From the NCBI GenBank assembly GCA_017510825.1, contig JAFWMA010000004.1, positions 1 through 40,986 of the forward strand: a DNA stretch of 40,986 nucleotides, written 5' to 3'. Both the position numbers and the translations under genes were made by a program. Below are positions 17,484 through 25,539 of the stretch, one piece after another (position 1 is the stretch's first letter; every line of letters starts with the position of its first letter). The notes below the pieces were generated by a model. The model had not been told where the DNA came from, made no database searches, and saw only the letters and a program-made list of their open reading frames with translations. Origin of the DNA: Clostridia bacterium. Its GTDB lineage: Bacteria > Bacillota > Clostridia > TANB77 > CAG-508.

Positions 17484-19343
17484 ATGAATATAAATTTAAA
17501 AATACCAAAATTAAAGTTTGGAAAAATTGATATGCATTCAGCAGAAGAATTTGACAAGATTGTTGACTATGAAAAAATGTCAAAATCAAAAACACCTCCA
17601 AAGAATATAAAGGGACCATATGAACATACAAATTATAAAACTGTTAAAGAATTCTTTTATAGAGCAGTCAATTTATATGGAGAAAATCAATGTATTTTAG
17701 AGAAACCAAATCACAAAGAACCATATAAGATTAAATCTTATAATGATTTTTATTATGATGTTAATGCACTAGGGACTTCACTGACTAAACTACTAAATTT
17801 AAAAGATAAAAGGATAGTAATAGTTGGGGAAACACAGTATGGGTGGTATACTTCATATATGGCAATACTTTGTGGAGCCGGAGTCGCTGTTCCAATAGAT
17901 AGAGAACTACCAACTAATGAACTAGAAAATTTAATTAAAAGATCAAAAGCTTCAGCTGTTATTTACTCACCTAAGAAAAAAGATGACATAAAAAAAATTA
18001 GATCGAGGCTAAAAAAAGTAAATTACTTTATTGAGATGAAATCAGATGACAAACTTAACGGAAAAGATGTGGGACTAGAGTATTTAATTGAGAATGGAAA
18101 AGATATAATAAAATCGGGAAACAGAGATTTTGAAAAAATCGAAATAGAGCCAGAAGACTTTAAAGTACTTATTTTTACATCTGGAACAACTGCAAATTCA
18201 AAAGGTGTAATGTTATGTAACAAAAATTTAGCGGAAAACATTAATGCGATTACAGCATACGTGAAATTATATCCTAGCGATATGTTATTTTCAGTACTAC
18301 CACTACACCATACATATGAATCTACCATTGGCTTTTTATATCCAATTTCACAAGGAGCTAGTGTTGCAGTTTGTGAAGGATTGAGATATATTGTCCCAAA
18401 TCTTCAAGAAGCAAAACCAACAGCTATATTAACTGTTCCGCTTCTTGTTGAAAATATATATAAAAAAATAAATGAAAGCATTAAAAAAAGCCACAAGGAA
18501 AAAGTAGTAAGTTCAATGATAATTGCAACAAACTTATTAAAGGTTGTTGGAATTGATATTAAGAAAAAAATCTTTAAAGATATATATGATAACTTAGGAG
18601 GAAATTTAAGAATAATTGTTTCAGCAGCTGCTCCAATTGATAAAAAAGTTGGAAAATGGTTGGATGATATTGGAATGTTATTTATTCAAGGATATGGATT
18701 AACTGAAACAGCACCAATTGCTGCAGTAACTCCAGATTATAAATTATCAATTGGCTCAGCAGGAAAAACAATATGGCAAGCAGATATTAAAATTGAAAAT
18801 CCAAATAATGAGGGGGAGGGAGAAATACTAATTAAAAGTCCAACTCTTATGCTGGGGTATTACGAAGATGAAGAAGAAACTAAAAAAGCAATAGATACTG
18901 AAGGGTATTTTCACTCTGGTGACATAGGGTATCTTGATGATGATGGATTTGTATATATAACAGGAAGAAGTAAAAATGTAATTGTTACACAAAATGGAAA
19001 AAATATTTATCCAGAAGAAATTGAAACTCTTTTACTTAAAAATCAGGAAATAAAAGATGTTATAGTTTATGGAAAAGCACCAGAAGGTTCAACTGCAGAA
19101 AAAAAAGATAAACAAGAATTAATTATTACTGCACGTGTTGTTCCAAATTATGATATTATAAAAAACCAAAATAAAAAAGAATTATCAGATGACGAAATAT
19201 ATGATTTAATTTGGAATATTATTAAGGAAACAAATAAAAAATTAACATCATATAAAGCAATAAAAATACTTGAAATAAAAAAAGAAGATTTCGAAAAAAC
19301 ATCTACAATGAAAGTTAAAAGATATAAGGAATTAAATCAATAA
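17484..19343 (+). CDS. AMP-dependent long-chain acyl-CoA synthetase-like protein
   Basis: 619 residues of the ANL adenylating superfamily. The P-loop-like motif LIFTSGTTANSKGVM lies near 232-246, QGYGLTETAP near 410, the ATP-ribose aspartate region YFHSGDIGYLDDDGFVYITG near 474, and the C-terminal hinge and catalytic-lysine region SKNVIVTQNGKNIYPEEIE, ending with TMKVKRYKE. It should activate a fatty or other carboxylic acid with ATP and CoA, probably at the membrane face. The N-terminus has an extra basic ~40-residue extension before the fold. It is probably co-transcribed with the TetR gene upstream. A strong hairpin follows. Confidence 0.88.
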   Translation: MNINLKIPKLKFGKIDMHSAEEFDKIVDYEKMSKSKTPPKNIKGPYEHTNYKTVKEFFYRAVNLYGENQCILEKPNHKEPYKIKSYNDFYYDVNALGTSLTKLLNLKDKRIVIVGETQYGWYTSYMAILCGAGVAVPIDRELPTNELENLIKRSKASAVIYSPKKKDDIKKIRSRLKKVNYFIEMKSDDKLNGKDVGLEYLIENGKDIIKSGNRDFEKIEIEPEDFKVLIFTSGTTANSKGVMLCNKNLAENINAITAYVKLYPSDMLFSVLPLHHTYESTIGFLYPISQGASVAVCEGLRYIVPNLQEAKPTAILTVPLLVENIYKKINESIKKSHKEKVVSSMIIATNLLKVVGIDIKKKIFKDIYDNLGGNLRIIVSAAAPIDKKVGKWLDDIGMLFIQGYGLTETAPIAAVTPDYKLSIGSAGKTIWQADIKIENPNNEGEGEILIKSPTLMLGYYEDEEETKKAIDTEGYFHSGDIGYLDDDGFVYITGRSKNVIVTQNGKNIYPEEIETLLLKNQEIKDVIVYGKAPEGSTAEKKDKQELIITARVVPNYDIIKNQNKKELSDDEIYDLIWNIIKETNKKLTSYKAIKILEIKKEDFEKTSTMKVKRYKELNQ

Positions 19344-19352
19344 AAAAGTGAA

Positions 19353-19396
19353 AGCTCAAAGCAATTTACACTTACTAAAGTAAATTGCTTTGAGCT
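19353..19396. terminator. Hairpin after the acyl-CoA synthetase gene
   Basis: A 17-bp perfect stem (19353-19369 with 19380-19396) and 10-base loop. On the + strand no T-run follows (ATAAAAATG), while on the - strand a T6 run follows, so it looks like a - strand terminator or an RNA-stabilising 3' hairpin. Confidence 0.65.
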
Positions 19397-19457
19397 ATAA
19401 AAATGTAATAATAAACAAAAAGTATTAAAAAAAGACTAATTTAAGGCATTTGAAATC

Positions 19458-19489
19458 TTGTAATATTTTTGTAATATTTGTAACAAAAA
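19458..19489. promoter_or_regulatory. Conserved AT-rich upstream element, copy 1
   Basis: TTGTAATATTTTTGTAA at 19458-19474 followed by TTTGTAACAAAAA at 19477-19489, 28 bases upstream of the -35 box. A fused version of the same motif occurs at 31081-31103 before another unknown gene. Confidence 0.5.
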
Positions 19490-19516
19490 TGTAAACAAAA
19501 TATGACAAAAAAAACC

Positions 19517-19545
19517 TTGACTTTTAACATTTAGTTGTATAAAAT
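19517..19545 (+). promoter_or_regulatory. Promoter of the 298-aa unknown gene
   Basis: TTGACT (19517-19522) and TAAAAT (19540-19545) with a 17-base spacer; 50 bases of leader follow. Confidence 0.75.
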
Positions 19546-19595
19546 GATAGTATCAAAAAAGATAACAAACATAAAAAACAAAGGAGGTAGTACCT

Positions 19596-20492
19596 ATGTT
19601 TACAATGCCTAGAAGAGGGATAGTAAACGTGAAAATGGTAATCACGGAAGAAAAGATTTTATCAAACATTGATAGGGTAAAAAAACTAATCAACCCTAAT
19701 AGTAAAAGACAAATAATTGAATTAGAAGATGATACATATTTTAAAGATTTGGTAGAATCTATAAAAACCTATTTAATCGAATATCCCAAAAAAAAGAATT
19801 TTCCAAAAAACATTTATGATTCAGCATATGATTTAGTTGAATATGCTACAAATTTGTTTGAAGAAAATACTAAACAAATTGAAAGATTAATTAAACAAAG
19901 AGAATATAATATAAAAACTTCAGCAATTATAAAGCAAACATTAGCTATTGTCCAAAGTGGAGACCCTGAATGGCCTAGAGCTATTGCAGATGTATCAGGA
20001 AGACTACCAGAAGATGTTATTCAAGCACTAACTATAGTTGGAAAATCAATAAGCAATCCAGGTTCTCAAGACTATCAATCTGCTATGAAGCTTTTAAGCG
20101 CCAAAATAGTAAATCTTGAATCTAATTTACATATTGAAATAGATATGGAAAGAGTCGAAGATAGATCAAAAGCTTTAAGCTATATCGGAATTGAAGTTGC
20201 GGATGCACTAAAATTAATTCCAACTCCAGTAGAAACAGCTCAAATATCAAATAATAAAGTAGCTAATACCGTACAAAATACTGCTGTCGTTGTAAATACT
20301 GCTTCAGTAGGGCAAGAAAATCAAGTATATCAAAATTATTATTCAGAAACAAGACAAGAGGTTAGAGAATCTTTATGGAATAAGATTAAAAATAGTAAAT
20401 TTGTAAGAGCTTTTAAGTATGCATTCAGAATTAGACTTTCACTTTCTTTACCGGAAGCATTACCATCACCTCAAGATAATAACAATAAATAA
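19596..20492 (+). CDS. Hypothetical protein, 298 aa
   Basis: Not recognised. The perfect AAAGGAGG ribosome site eight bases before the ATG and a good promoter suggest strong expression. The protein is soluble and mostly helical. Residues about 20-120 are Lys/Glu-rich helices, 120-205 another helical region (IKQTLAIVQSGDPEWPRAI, then LSYIGIEVADALKLIP), followed by a low-complexity Asn/Val/Thr/Gln linker (about 210-250). The basic C-terminal tail (WNKIKNSKFVRAFKYAFRIR) could touch membrane or nucleic acid. No signal peptide. It is transcribed alone, with a short GC-stem terminator after it. Confidence 0.75.
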   Translation: MFTMPRRGIVNVKMVITEEKILSNIDRVKKLINPNSKRQIIELEDDTYFKDLVESIKTYLIEYPKKKNFPKNIYDSAYDLVEYATNLFEENTKQIERLIKQREYNIKTSAIIKQTLAIVQSGDPEWPRAIADVSGRLPEDVIQALTIVGKSISNPGSQDYQSAMKLLSAKIVNLESNLHIEIDMERVEDRSKALSYIGIEVADALKLIPTPVETAQISNNKVANTVQNTAVVVNTASVGQENQVYQNYYSETRQEVRESLWNKIKNSKFVRAFKYAFRIRLSLSLPEALPSPQDNNNK

Positions 20493-20497
20493 AAGGC

Positions 20498-20516
20498 GAC
20501 GACAAGTCGTCTTTTA
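20498..20516 (+). terminator. Terminator of the 298-aa gene
   Basis: GACGA/TCGTC stem (20498-20502 with 20507-20511), CAAG loop, then TTTTAGTTT. Confidence 0.75.
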
Positions 20517-20519
20517 GTT

Positions 20520-20549
20520 TATATAATAGGAAAGTTCTACATTATAATA
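20520..20549 (+). repeat. 35-bp palindromic repeat family, copy A (3' arm decayed)
   Basis: The first 24 bases, beginning TATATAATAGGAAAG and ending TTCTACATT, are identical to copy B at 21347. The right arm is degenerate. It lies just after a terminator. Confidence 0.8.
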
Positions 20550-20578
20550 AAAAAATGCAGATTTTATTACTGAAAATA

Positions 20579-20606
20579 TTGAATTTTAGTAATAATTTGA
20601 TAAAAT
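20579..20606 (+). promoter_or_regulatory. Promoter of the metallo-hydrolase gene
   Basis: TTGAAT (20579-20584) and TAAAAT (20601-20606), 16-base spacer. Confidence 0.5.
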
Positions 20607-20645
20607 AGTATTATAATAAAATCAAAACAATAAGGGAGGAATACA

Positions 20646-21296
20646 ATGGGGAAGACATTAACTTTTTTAGGAAGTGATGCAGGATATGGTGAAGAAAATA
20701 ATTCTGCATTTATAGAACACAATGGAAAACTAACAATAATTGATTGTGGTTATACAGTATTTAATAAAGTAAAAAAGATATTTGATTTTAGCAGATTTAA
20801 CTATATTGAAGTAATAGTAACTCATCTACATAATGATCATGCAGGTTCTTTAAGTCAACTAATATTATACGCTTATTTTGAATGTAACAGGAAAATAACA
20901 GTTGTAAGTGGATGTAAAAATATTAAGCAATATTTAAATTTATGTGGAACACCTGATGAAGCATATGAAGTACTACCAAAGACCAATAATATAAAAATGA
21001 TAAAAACTCAACATACTCCATATTTGGACTGCTATGGGTTTATAATAGAGTTAGACAATAAAAAAATTGTTTATACTGGAGATACAAAAACATTAGAACC
21101 TTTTATAAAATATTTAGATGGAGCAAATGAACTATATGTTGATGTTTCAAAAAATGGGGGTGCACATATAAAGATAGAAAATATAATTGAAAAGTTAACT
21201 AACATAAAAGACTCGGGGGTGGAAGTTTATTTAATGCATATTGATGATAAAGAATTTGTTAGAAATATTGTAAACAATCAATTTACAATAGTCTAA
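20646..21296 (+). CDS. Small metallo-beta-lactamase-fold hydrolase
   Basis: 216 residues. The zinc signature THLHNDHAGS lies near residues 59-68, with an upstream IIDCGYTV strand and a later VYTGDTK segment (about 142-148) supplying the bridging Asp. A last candidate ligand is the His in YLMHIDD near 200. It is shorter than RNase Z or glyoxalase II and lacks their extra motifs, so the substrate is open (phosphodiester or lactone/thioester type). GGGAGG ribosome site. It is transcribed alone between two directly oriented copies of the 35-bp repeat (20520 and 21347) and ends in its own terminator. Confidence 0.87.
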   Translation: MGKTLTFLGSDAGYGEENNSAFIEHNGKLTIIDCGYTVFNKVKKIFDFSRFNYIEVIVTHLHNDHAGSLSQLILYAYFECNRKITVVSGCKNIKQYLNLCGTPDEAYEVLPKTNNIKMIKTQHTPYLDCYGFIIELDNKKIVYTGDTKTLEPFIKYLDGANELYVDVSKNGGAHIKIENIIEKLTNIKDSGVEVYLMHIDDKEFVRNIVNNQFTIV

Positions 21297-21320
21297 TATT
21301 AACAATAATTTCTATATAAA

Positions 21321-21347
21321 AGAGAGTGTTAAAAACACTCTCTTTTT
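21321..21347. terminator. Terminator between the metallo-hydrolase and the convergent gene
   Basis: A 10-bp perfect stem AGAGAGTGTT/AACACTCTCT (21321-21330 with 21334-21343), AAA loop, then TTTTT. The convergent arrangement suggests it may serve both strands. Confidence 0.9.
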
Positions 21348-21381
21348 ATATAATAGGAAAGTTCTACATTCCTATTATATA
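21347..21381 (+). repeat. 35-bp palindromic repeat family, copy B (intact)
   Basis: Arms TATATAATAGGAA and TTCCTATTATATA (13 bp, perfect) flank a 9-base centre AGTTCTACA that gives the element a direction. Copies: A at 20520 (same direction) and C at 35257 (opposite). Confidence 0.9.
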
Positions 21382-21398
21382 AAATTATTAAGTATCCG

Positions 21399-21848
21399 CT
21401 ATTGTTCTTCATCACTACTTTTTTCACTCATTTTATGCCAAAGTAATACAACAACCAACGCACAAATTGCCCCAATAATTAACCACCACCAAGTCATTGA
21501 ATCCATACCTAAAAAAGTATTTGGAGAATTAGCATTAGTTGAAGCAATATTATATTCATTTGAAGAAGAACTCATTGAATTATCAGTTATATTACTAACA
21601 AAGTTTCCAGTAGTTTTAGCACCCTCTTGTACACCATTACCTATATTACCAGCTATGTTACTTACCCCATTAGCAACGCTTTCAGTAGCTTTACCAACAC
21701 CATCAGCAGTATCTTTAACAATATTAGTTGTTCCATTAATAGCCTCTCCAGATACACCACCAATGACTTCGTTATTTGCAAAGCAAGTAAACGAATATAA
21801 TATTAAAATAATTGAAATAATAACAGAAACAATTAATTTTCTTTTCAT
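21399..21848 (-). CDS. Secreted, C-terminally membrane-anchored small protein
   Basis: 149 residues from the ATG at 21848 (complement), chosen because AGGAGG lies four bases upstream; a longer frame to 21872 starts inside the ribosome site. The N-terminal signal peptide (MKRKLIVSVIISIILILYS, ending near FA) is followed by an amphipathic Gly/Asn/Val/Thr repeat region with recurring G(N)GV and NI(A/V) units. After a Ser-rich linker comes a C-terminal membrane helix (WWWLIIGAICALVVVLLW) and a charged tail. Function unknown. Its architecture parallels the protein at 34626-35117. The only clear - strand gene in the window. Its stop codon overlaps a 13-base block shared with the copy-C region. Confidence 0.83.
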   Translation of the reverse strand: MKRKLIVSVIISIILILYSFTCFANNEVIGGVSGEAINGTTNIVKDTADGVGKATESVANGVSNIAGNIGNGVQEGAKTTGNFVSNITDNSMSSSSNEYNIASTNANSPNTFLGMDSMTWWWLIIGAICALVVVLLWHKMSEKSSDEEQ

Positions 21849-21945
21849 AATACCTCCTATAATAAAAAGCAATAATAATAGTATGATATAAAAAAATAAA
21901 AATATTCATTTAATTACAATACACAACGATTTATTTAAAAATTCG

Positions 21946-21974
21946 TTGACAAATCATATATTTTTTAATAAAAT
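21946..21974 (+). promoter_or_regulatory. Promoter of the prolyl-tRNA synthetase gene
   Basis: Consensus TTGACA (21946-21951) and TAAAAT (21969-21974), 17-base spacer. The ~95-base leader shows no T-box features that I can see. Confidence 0.8.
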
Positions 21975-22072
21975 ATATAAGTATTATTTTGCAAAAAGAA
22001 TGAAAAATTATATAATAATTATTGGGTTTTTTTTGGCAAAATATAATTGAACTGAAAGGAATGAAAATAAGA

Positions 22073-23344
22073 ATGAAATTAAGTAATATGGGTATAGGTA
22101 CAACAAGACTTCATAATATTGATGAACAATTTCCTGTTCAAGACATATTAGTACAATCAGGTCAATTAGTTCAATATGCATCTGGAATATATGGATATAA
22201 TAATATACCACTACTAGTTCAAGAAAATATTAAAAATATAATTATTGAAGAATTAAATAAAGTAGGTTGTTCACAAGTAACATTACCAACATTACAACCT
22301 AGAGAATTATGGGAAAAATCTAAAAGATGGAATACATATGTTGACGATGGAGTGATGCTTACAATAGAAACATCAAAGGGAGATTATTGTGTAGCACCAA
22401 CTGCAGAAGAAGCAGTTGTAGAATTTACAACCAAAAAAGTGAAGTCTTATAAAGATTTACCAGTTATTCCATATCAAATTGGAGATAAATACAGAAATGA
22501 ATTAAGAGCAAGAGGATTTTTACTAAGAGGAAAGTGCTTTGTAATGATGGATGCATATAGTTTTGATTCTAGTACAGATGGATTAGTTGTATCATATGAA
22601 AAAGTAAAAAAAGCATATTTTAGAATTTTCGAAAGACTAGGTTTAAAAGCAATTCCAGTTGTTGCAGATAACGGAGATATGGGAGGAAAAAAATCTGAAG
22701 AGTTTATGATGCTATCTGAAATCGGAGAAGATACCATATTATATGATGAACAAACAGGAACAGGTTTAAATACAGAAATATTAGAAAAAGATAATTACGA
22801 AGAATATTTAAAAGAAGAATATGGAATAACTAATATAGATAATCTGCAAAAAAGAAGAGCGGTTGAATTAGGACATATTTTTCAATTAGGAAGCAGATAT
22901 TCAGAATCTATGAATGCAACATTTACCGATAAAGACGGAATTGAAAAACCATTTTATATGGGATGCTATGGGATAGGTGTAAGCAGAGTATTAGCAACAG
23001 TATATGAATCTAATTTAGTAGTTAATAAAAAAGGAAATCCTACAGGAGCTTCTTTACCAAAGTCTGTTGCTCCATATTTACTACAAATTGTTTATAAGGA
23101 CGACAAAAAAGAAGTAGCTGAAAATCTATACAATTATTTACAAGAAAATGAGATAGAGACAATAATTGATGACAGGCAGGATGTTTCATTAGGAGCTAGA
23201 ATTGGAGACTGCAATATTTTAGGTACACCATACCTAACTGTTATTGGAGACAAGACGGACGGAAACATATTTACAATAGAATCAACTAAAAATGGAAATA
23301 AAATTGAATTAAAAAAAGAAGAAATAATCGATTTCTTAAATTAA
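22073..23344 (+). CDS. proS: Prolyl-tRNA synthetase, short form lacking the INS editing domain
   Basis: 423 residues from the ATG at 22073; the upstream ATG at 22061 would abut its ribosome site. A class II synthetase core of the bacterial ProRS type: LVQSGQLVQYASGIYGY, TLQPRELWEKSKRW, motif 2 RNELRARGFLLRGKCFVM(M)DAYSF, motif 3 GCYGIGVSRVLATVYE, and the C-terminal anticodon-binding domain (LPKSVAPYLLQIV). Typical bacterial ProRS has about 570 residues with a ~180-residue editing insertion between motifs 2 and 3; here that stretch is only about 100 residues. The conserved TxE motif reads PTAEEAV instead of PTHEE, and motif 2 has RARGF in place of RPRFG. It may be the housekeeping enzyme or a specialised paralogue. 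Confidence 0.88.
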   Translation: MKLSNMGIGTTRLHNIDEQFPVQDILVQSGQLVQYASGIYGYNNIPLLVQENIKNIIIEELNKVGCSQVTLPTLQPRELWEKSKRWNTYVDDGVMLTIETSKGDYCVAPTAEEAVVEFTTKKVKSYKDLPVIPYQIGDKYRNELRARGFLLRGKCFVMMDAYSFDSSTDGLVVSYEKVKKAYFRIFERLGLKAIPVVADNGDMGGKKSEEFMMLSEIGEDTILYDEQTGTGLNTEILEKDNYEEYLKEEYGITNIDNLQKRRAVELGHIFQLGSRYSESMNATFTDKDGIEKPFYMGCYGIGVSRVLATVYESNLVVNKKGNPTGASLPKSVAPYLLQIVYKDDKKEVAENLYNYLQENEIETIIDDRQDVSLGARIGDCNILGTPYLTVIGDKTDGNIFTIESTKNGNKIELKKEEIIDFLN

Positions 23345-23396
23345 TAAAAACTATAATTACAGTAGCTATTGATAAAACATTGAGAGGAATATAAAA

Positions 23397-24323
23397 ATGA
23401 ATAAAAAAATAATAAAATATATAATAATAAGTAGTATGTTATTAGTATTTACTATATTTTATATAAATAAACAAGTTCAAGCAACAACTATAAATGAAGA
23501 TGAAATTATTAAAGTATCAGAAACAAATAGCAAAAATACAGTAACAAATCCAGATGATGCTAATTTTTACTTAAAATCATTAACTATTGATGGATATGAT
23601 ATGTATCCAGAATTTAACAAAAACACTAATCAATACTATGTATCAATTCCCACAAATGTTAACTCATTAGATGTTAATGCTGAACCAGAAATTGATAAAT
23701 CAACAGTTAAAATTACAGGAAATAGCAAATTATCAAAAACAGAAAATTCAATAACAGTTGATGTAACTGCAAAAAATAAAGAAGTAAAAAGATATACAAT
23801 TACAGTAACAAAACAGGAAGATAATGGCTTAAAACTTGAAAGTTTAGAAATAGAAGGAGCCTCATTAAACCCCATATTTTCAGAAAACAGATACTTTTAT
23901 AAAACTTCACTAAAAGTTAATAAAGAAGGAGATAAGATAAAATCTTTAAATATAAAAGCTAAACCAAAAGATGAAGATGCAAGTATAGAAATATATGGTG
24001 ATAAAGATATAATTGAAGGAGAAAACCTAGTAACAATACTACTTAAAAAAGGTGATAATACATCAATATATCAAATAAATGTAAACATTACTTCTCAAAC
24101 AATGGTGACGTCACTAGAAGATACAAGAAACGAATTTGTAAAGTTTATTGATACGTATAAAGATGAAATAATAAAATGGTTTGAAGATGACAAAAAAAAG
24201 ATAGCAACAATAATTGCAGGTGGAGTAGTACTGATTGTTATAGTAATTCTAATAATACTGCACATACGAAAAAAAAACAAAAGTAAAAAAAATGCAGAAA
24301 ATTTAAAAAAAAGAGCTAGATAA
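23397..24323 (+). CDS. Membrane-anchored protein with two cadherin-like beta-sandwich domains
   Basis: 308 residues. A signal peptide (residues 1-27, IIKYIIISSMLLVFTIFYI) is followed by two copies of the cadherin-like beta-sandwich (Cadherin-like PF12733) pattern. The first, about 52-137, opens with YLKSLTIDGYDMYPEFNKNT and closes with KRYTITVTK. The second, about 141-228, opens with LKLESLEIEGASLNPIFS and closes with YQINVNIT. A C-terminal membrane helix (IATIIAGGVVLIVIVILIIL) and a short Lys-rich cytoplasmic tail follow. It is probably a surface binding protein; the ligand is unknown. It starts about 50 bases after proS. Confidence 0.85.
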   Translation: MNKKIIKYIIISSMLLVFTIFYINKQVQATTINEDEIIKVSETNSKNTVTNPDDANFYLKSLTIDGYDMYPEFNKNTNQYYVSIPTNVNSLDVNAEPEIDKSTVKITGNSKLSKTENSITVDVTAKNKEVKRYTITVTKQEDNGLKLESLEIEGASLNPIFSENRYFYKTSLKVNKEGDKIKSLNIKAKPKDEDASIEIYGDKDIIEGENLVTILLKKGDNTSIYQINVNITSQTMVTSLEDTRNEFVKFIDTYKDEIIKWFEDDKKKIATIIAGGVVLIVIVILIILHIRKKNKSKKNAENLKKRAR

Positions 24324-24352
24324 AAAAGAAAAATTAAAATAATAAACACAAG

Positions 24353-24368
24353 AACACAATATTGTGTT
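24353..24368. promoter_or_regulatory. Perfect 16-bp palindrome upstream of phosphofructokinase
   Basis: AACACAATATTGTGTT ends just before the GGAAAGG ribosome site of the phosphofructokinase gene. Candidate operator, or a small RNA hairpin near the start codon. Confidence 0.45.
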
Positions 24369-24387
24369 TAAGGAAAGGAAGGATAAA

Positions 24388-25521
24388 ATGATTAAGAAAG
24401 TTGCAATACTAGCAAATGGAGGAGATGTAGCTGGATTAAATCCAGTAATTAGAGCAATTAAAAACACAGCCGAAAATAATGGAATAGAATGTTATGGTTT
24501 TATTGATGGTTATAAAGGACTAGCGGAAAATCACTTTATTAGATTAGATGGCAATCCAATATCTTCAGGACTAATTGATAAAGGAGGATGTATTATTGGG
24601 TCATCTTTAAATACAATAGTTTTTAAATATAAAATTAGAGGAGAAGATGGAAGAGAGATATATAAAGATGTCTCTGACCAATGTATTGAGAATGTAAAAA
24701 AAGATGGTTTTGACTGTGTATTTACTTTAGGTGGAGATAGTACACAAAAATCTGCAAGAGACTTATTCGTAAAGGGAATGAATGTAATTGGAGTACCAAA
24801 AACAATAGATAATGATGTTGCTTGTACTGACATAACATTTGGATATAATACTGCAGTTTCAGTTGCAACTGAAGCAATAGATAGACTTCATACAACAGCT
24901 GAAACTCACCATAGGATTATGGTATTAGAAGTAATGGGTAGATATGCTGGCTGGATTGCATTAGAATCTGCAATAGCAGGCGGAGCAGATGCAGCATTAA
25001 TTCCAGAAATACCATATGATATTAATAAAGTATCAGCAAAAATTAATCAAAGAATACAAAATGGTAAAGCTTTCAGTGTTGTAGTTGTAGCAGAAGGTGC
25101 AATGCCACTAAACGGAGAAGCATCAACTTACGATACAGGTGTAGGTACAGGAATAGCAAAGAATTTTGCTGGTGCAGGAAACAAAGTTGCTAAGGAACTA
25201 CAAGAGTTAACAGGTCTTCAAGCTAGATGCACAACTTTAGGATATATGCAAAGAGGAGGAAGTCCATCTGCTTATGACAGGGTAGTCTCGACAAAATATG
25301 GTGCAAAAGCAATGGAACTAGCACTTGAAGGAAAATTTGGTGTATTAACAGTAATACAAAATGGAAGACTAGACAGTGTACCACTTGAGGATGTTGTAGG
25401 AAACAACAAGAAACTAGGTGCTATTGAAGGTGGGACAGAAGAAAGCAATGTTAGACTAGTTACATTAGATCATGAATTAGTTAAAACCGCTAGAGATGTA
25501 GGAATATGCCTAGGAGATTAA
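24388..25521 (+). CDS. 6-phosphofructokinase (PfkA family; ATP or PPi dependence uncertain)
   Basis: 377 residues from the ATG at 24388; a GTG at 24364 precedes the ribosome site and is unlikely. PFK-A family motifs: GGDVAGLNPVIRA at the N-terminus, TLGGDSTQKSA near 110, VPKTIDNDVACTD near 134-146, VLEVMGRYAGWIAL, and YMQRGGSPSAYDR near 288. Phosphoryl-donor signature: ATP enzymes usually read GGDGS with PGTIDND and PPi enzymes GGDD with PKTIDND. Here it is GGDST with PKTIDND, an intermediate. It phosphorylates fructose 6-phosphate (reversibly if PPi-linked). The gene heads a tight cluster with argS (18-base gap). Confidence 0.9.
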   Translation: MIKKVAILANGGDVAGLNPVIRAIKNTAENNGIECYGFIDGYKGLAENHFIRLDGNPISSGLIDKGGCIIGSSLNTIVFKYKIRGEDGREIYKDVSDQCIENVKKDGFDCVFTLGGDSTQKSARDLFVKGMNVIGVPKTIDNDVACTDITFGYNTAVSVATEAIDRLHTTAETHHRIMVLEVMGRYAGWIALESAIAGGADAALIPEIPYDINKVSAKINQRIQNGKAFSVVVVAEGAMPLNGEASTYDTGVGTGIAKNFAGAGNKVAKELQELTGLQARCTTLGYMQRGGSPSAYDRVVSTKYGAKAMELALEGKFGVLTVIQNGRLDSVPLEDVVGNNKKLGAIEGGTEESNVRLVTLDHELVKTARDVGICLGD

Positions 25522-25539
25522 AAATAGAAGGAGAATAAT

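Noticed and set aside
21975..22072. T-box leader in front of proS
   Set aside because: Fewer than 100 bases, with no T-box consensus, specifier loop or antiterminator/terminator pair visible.
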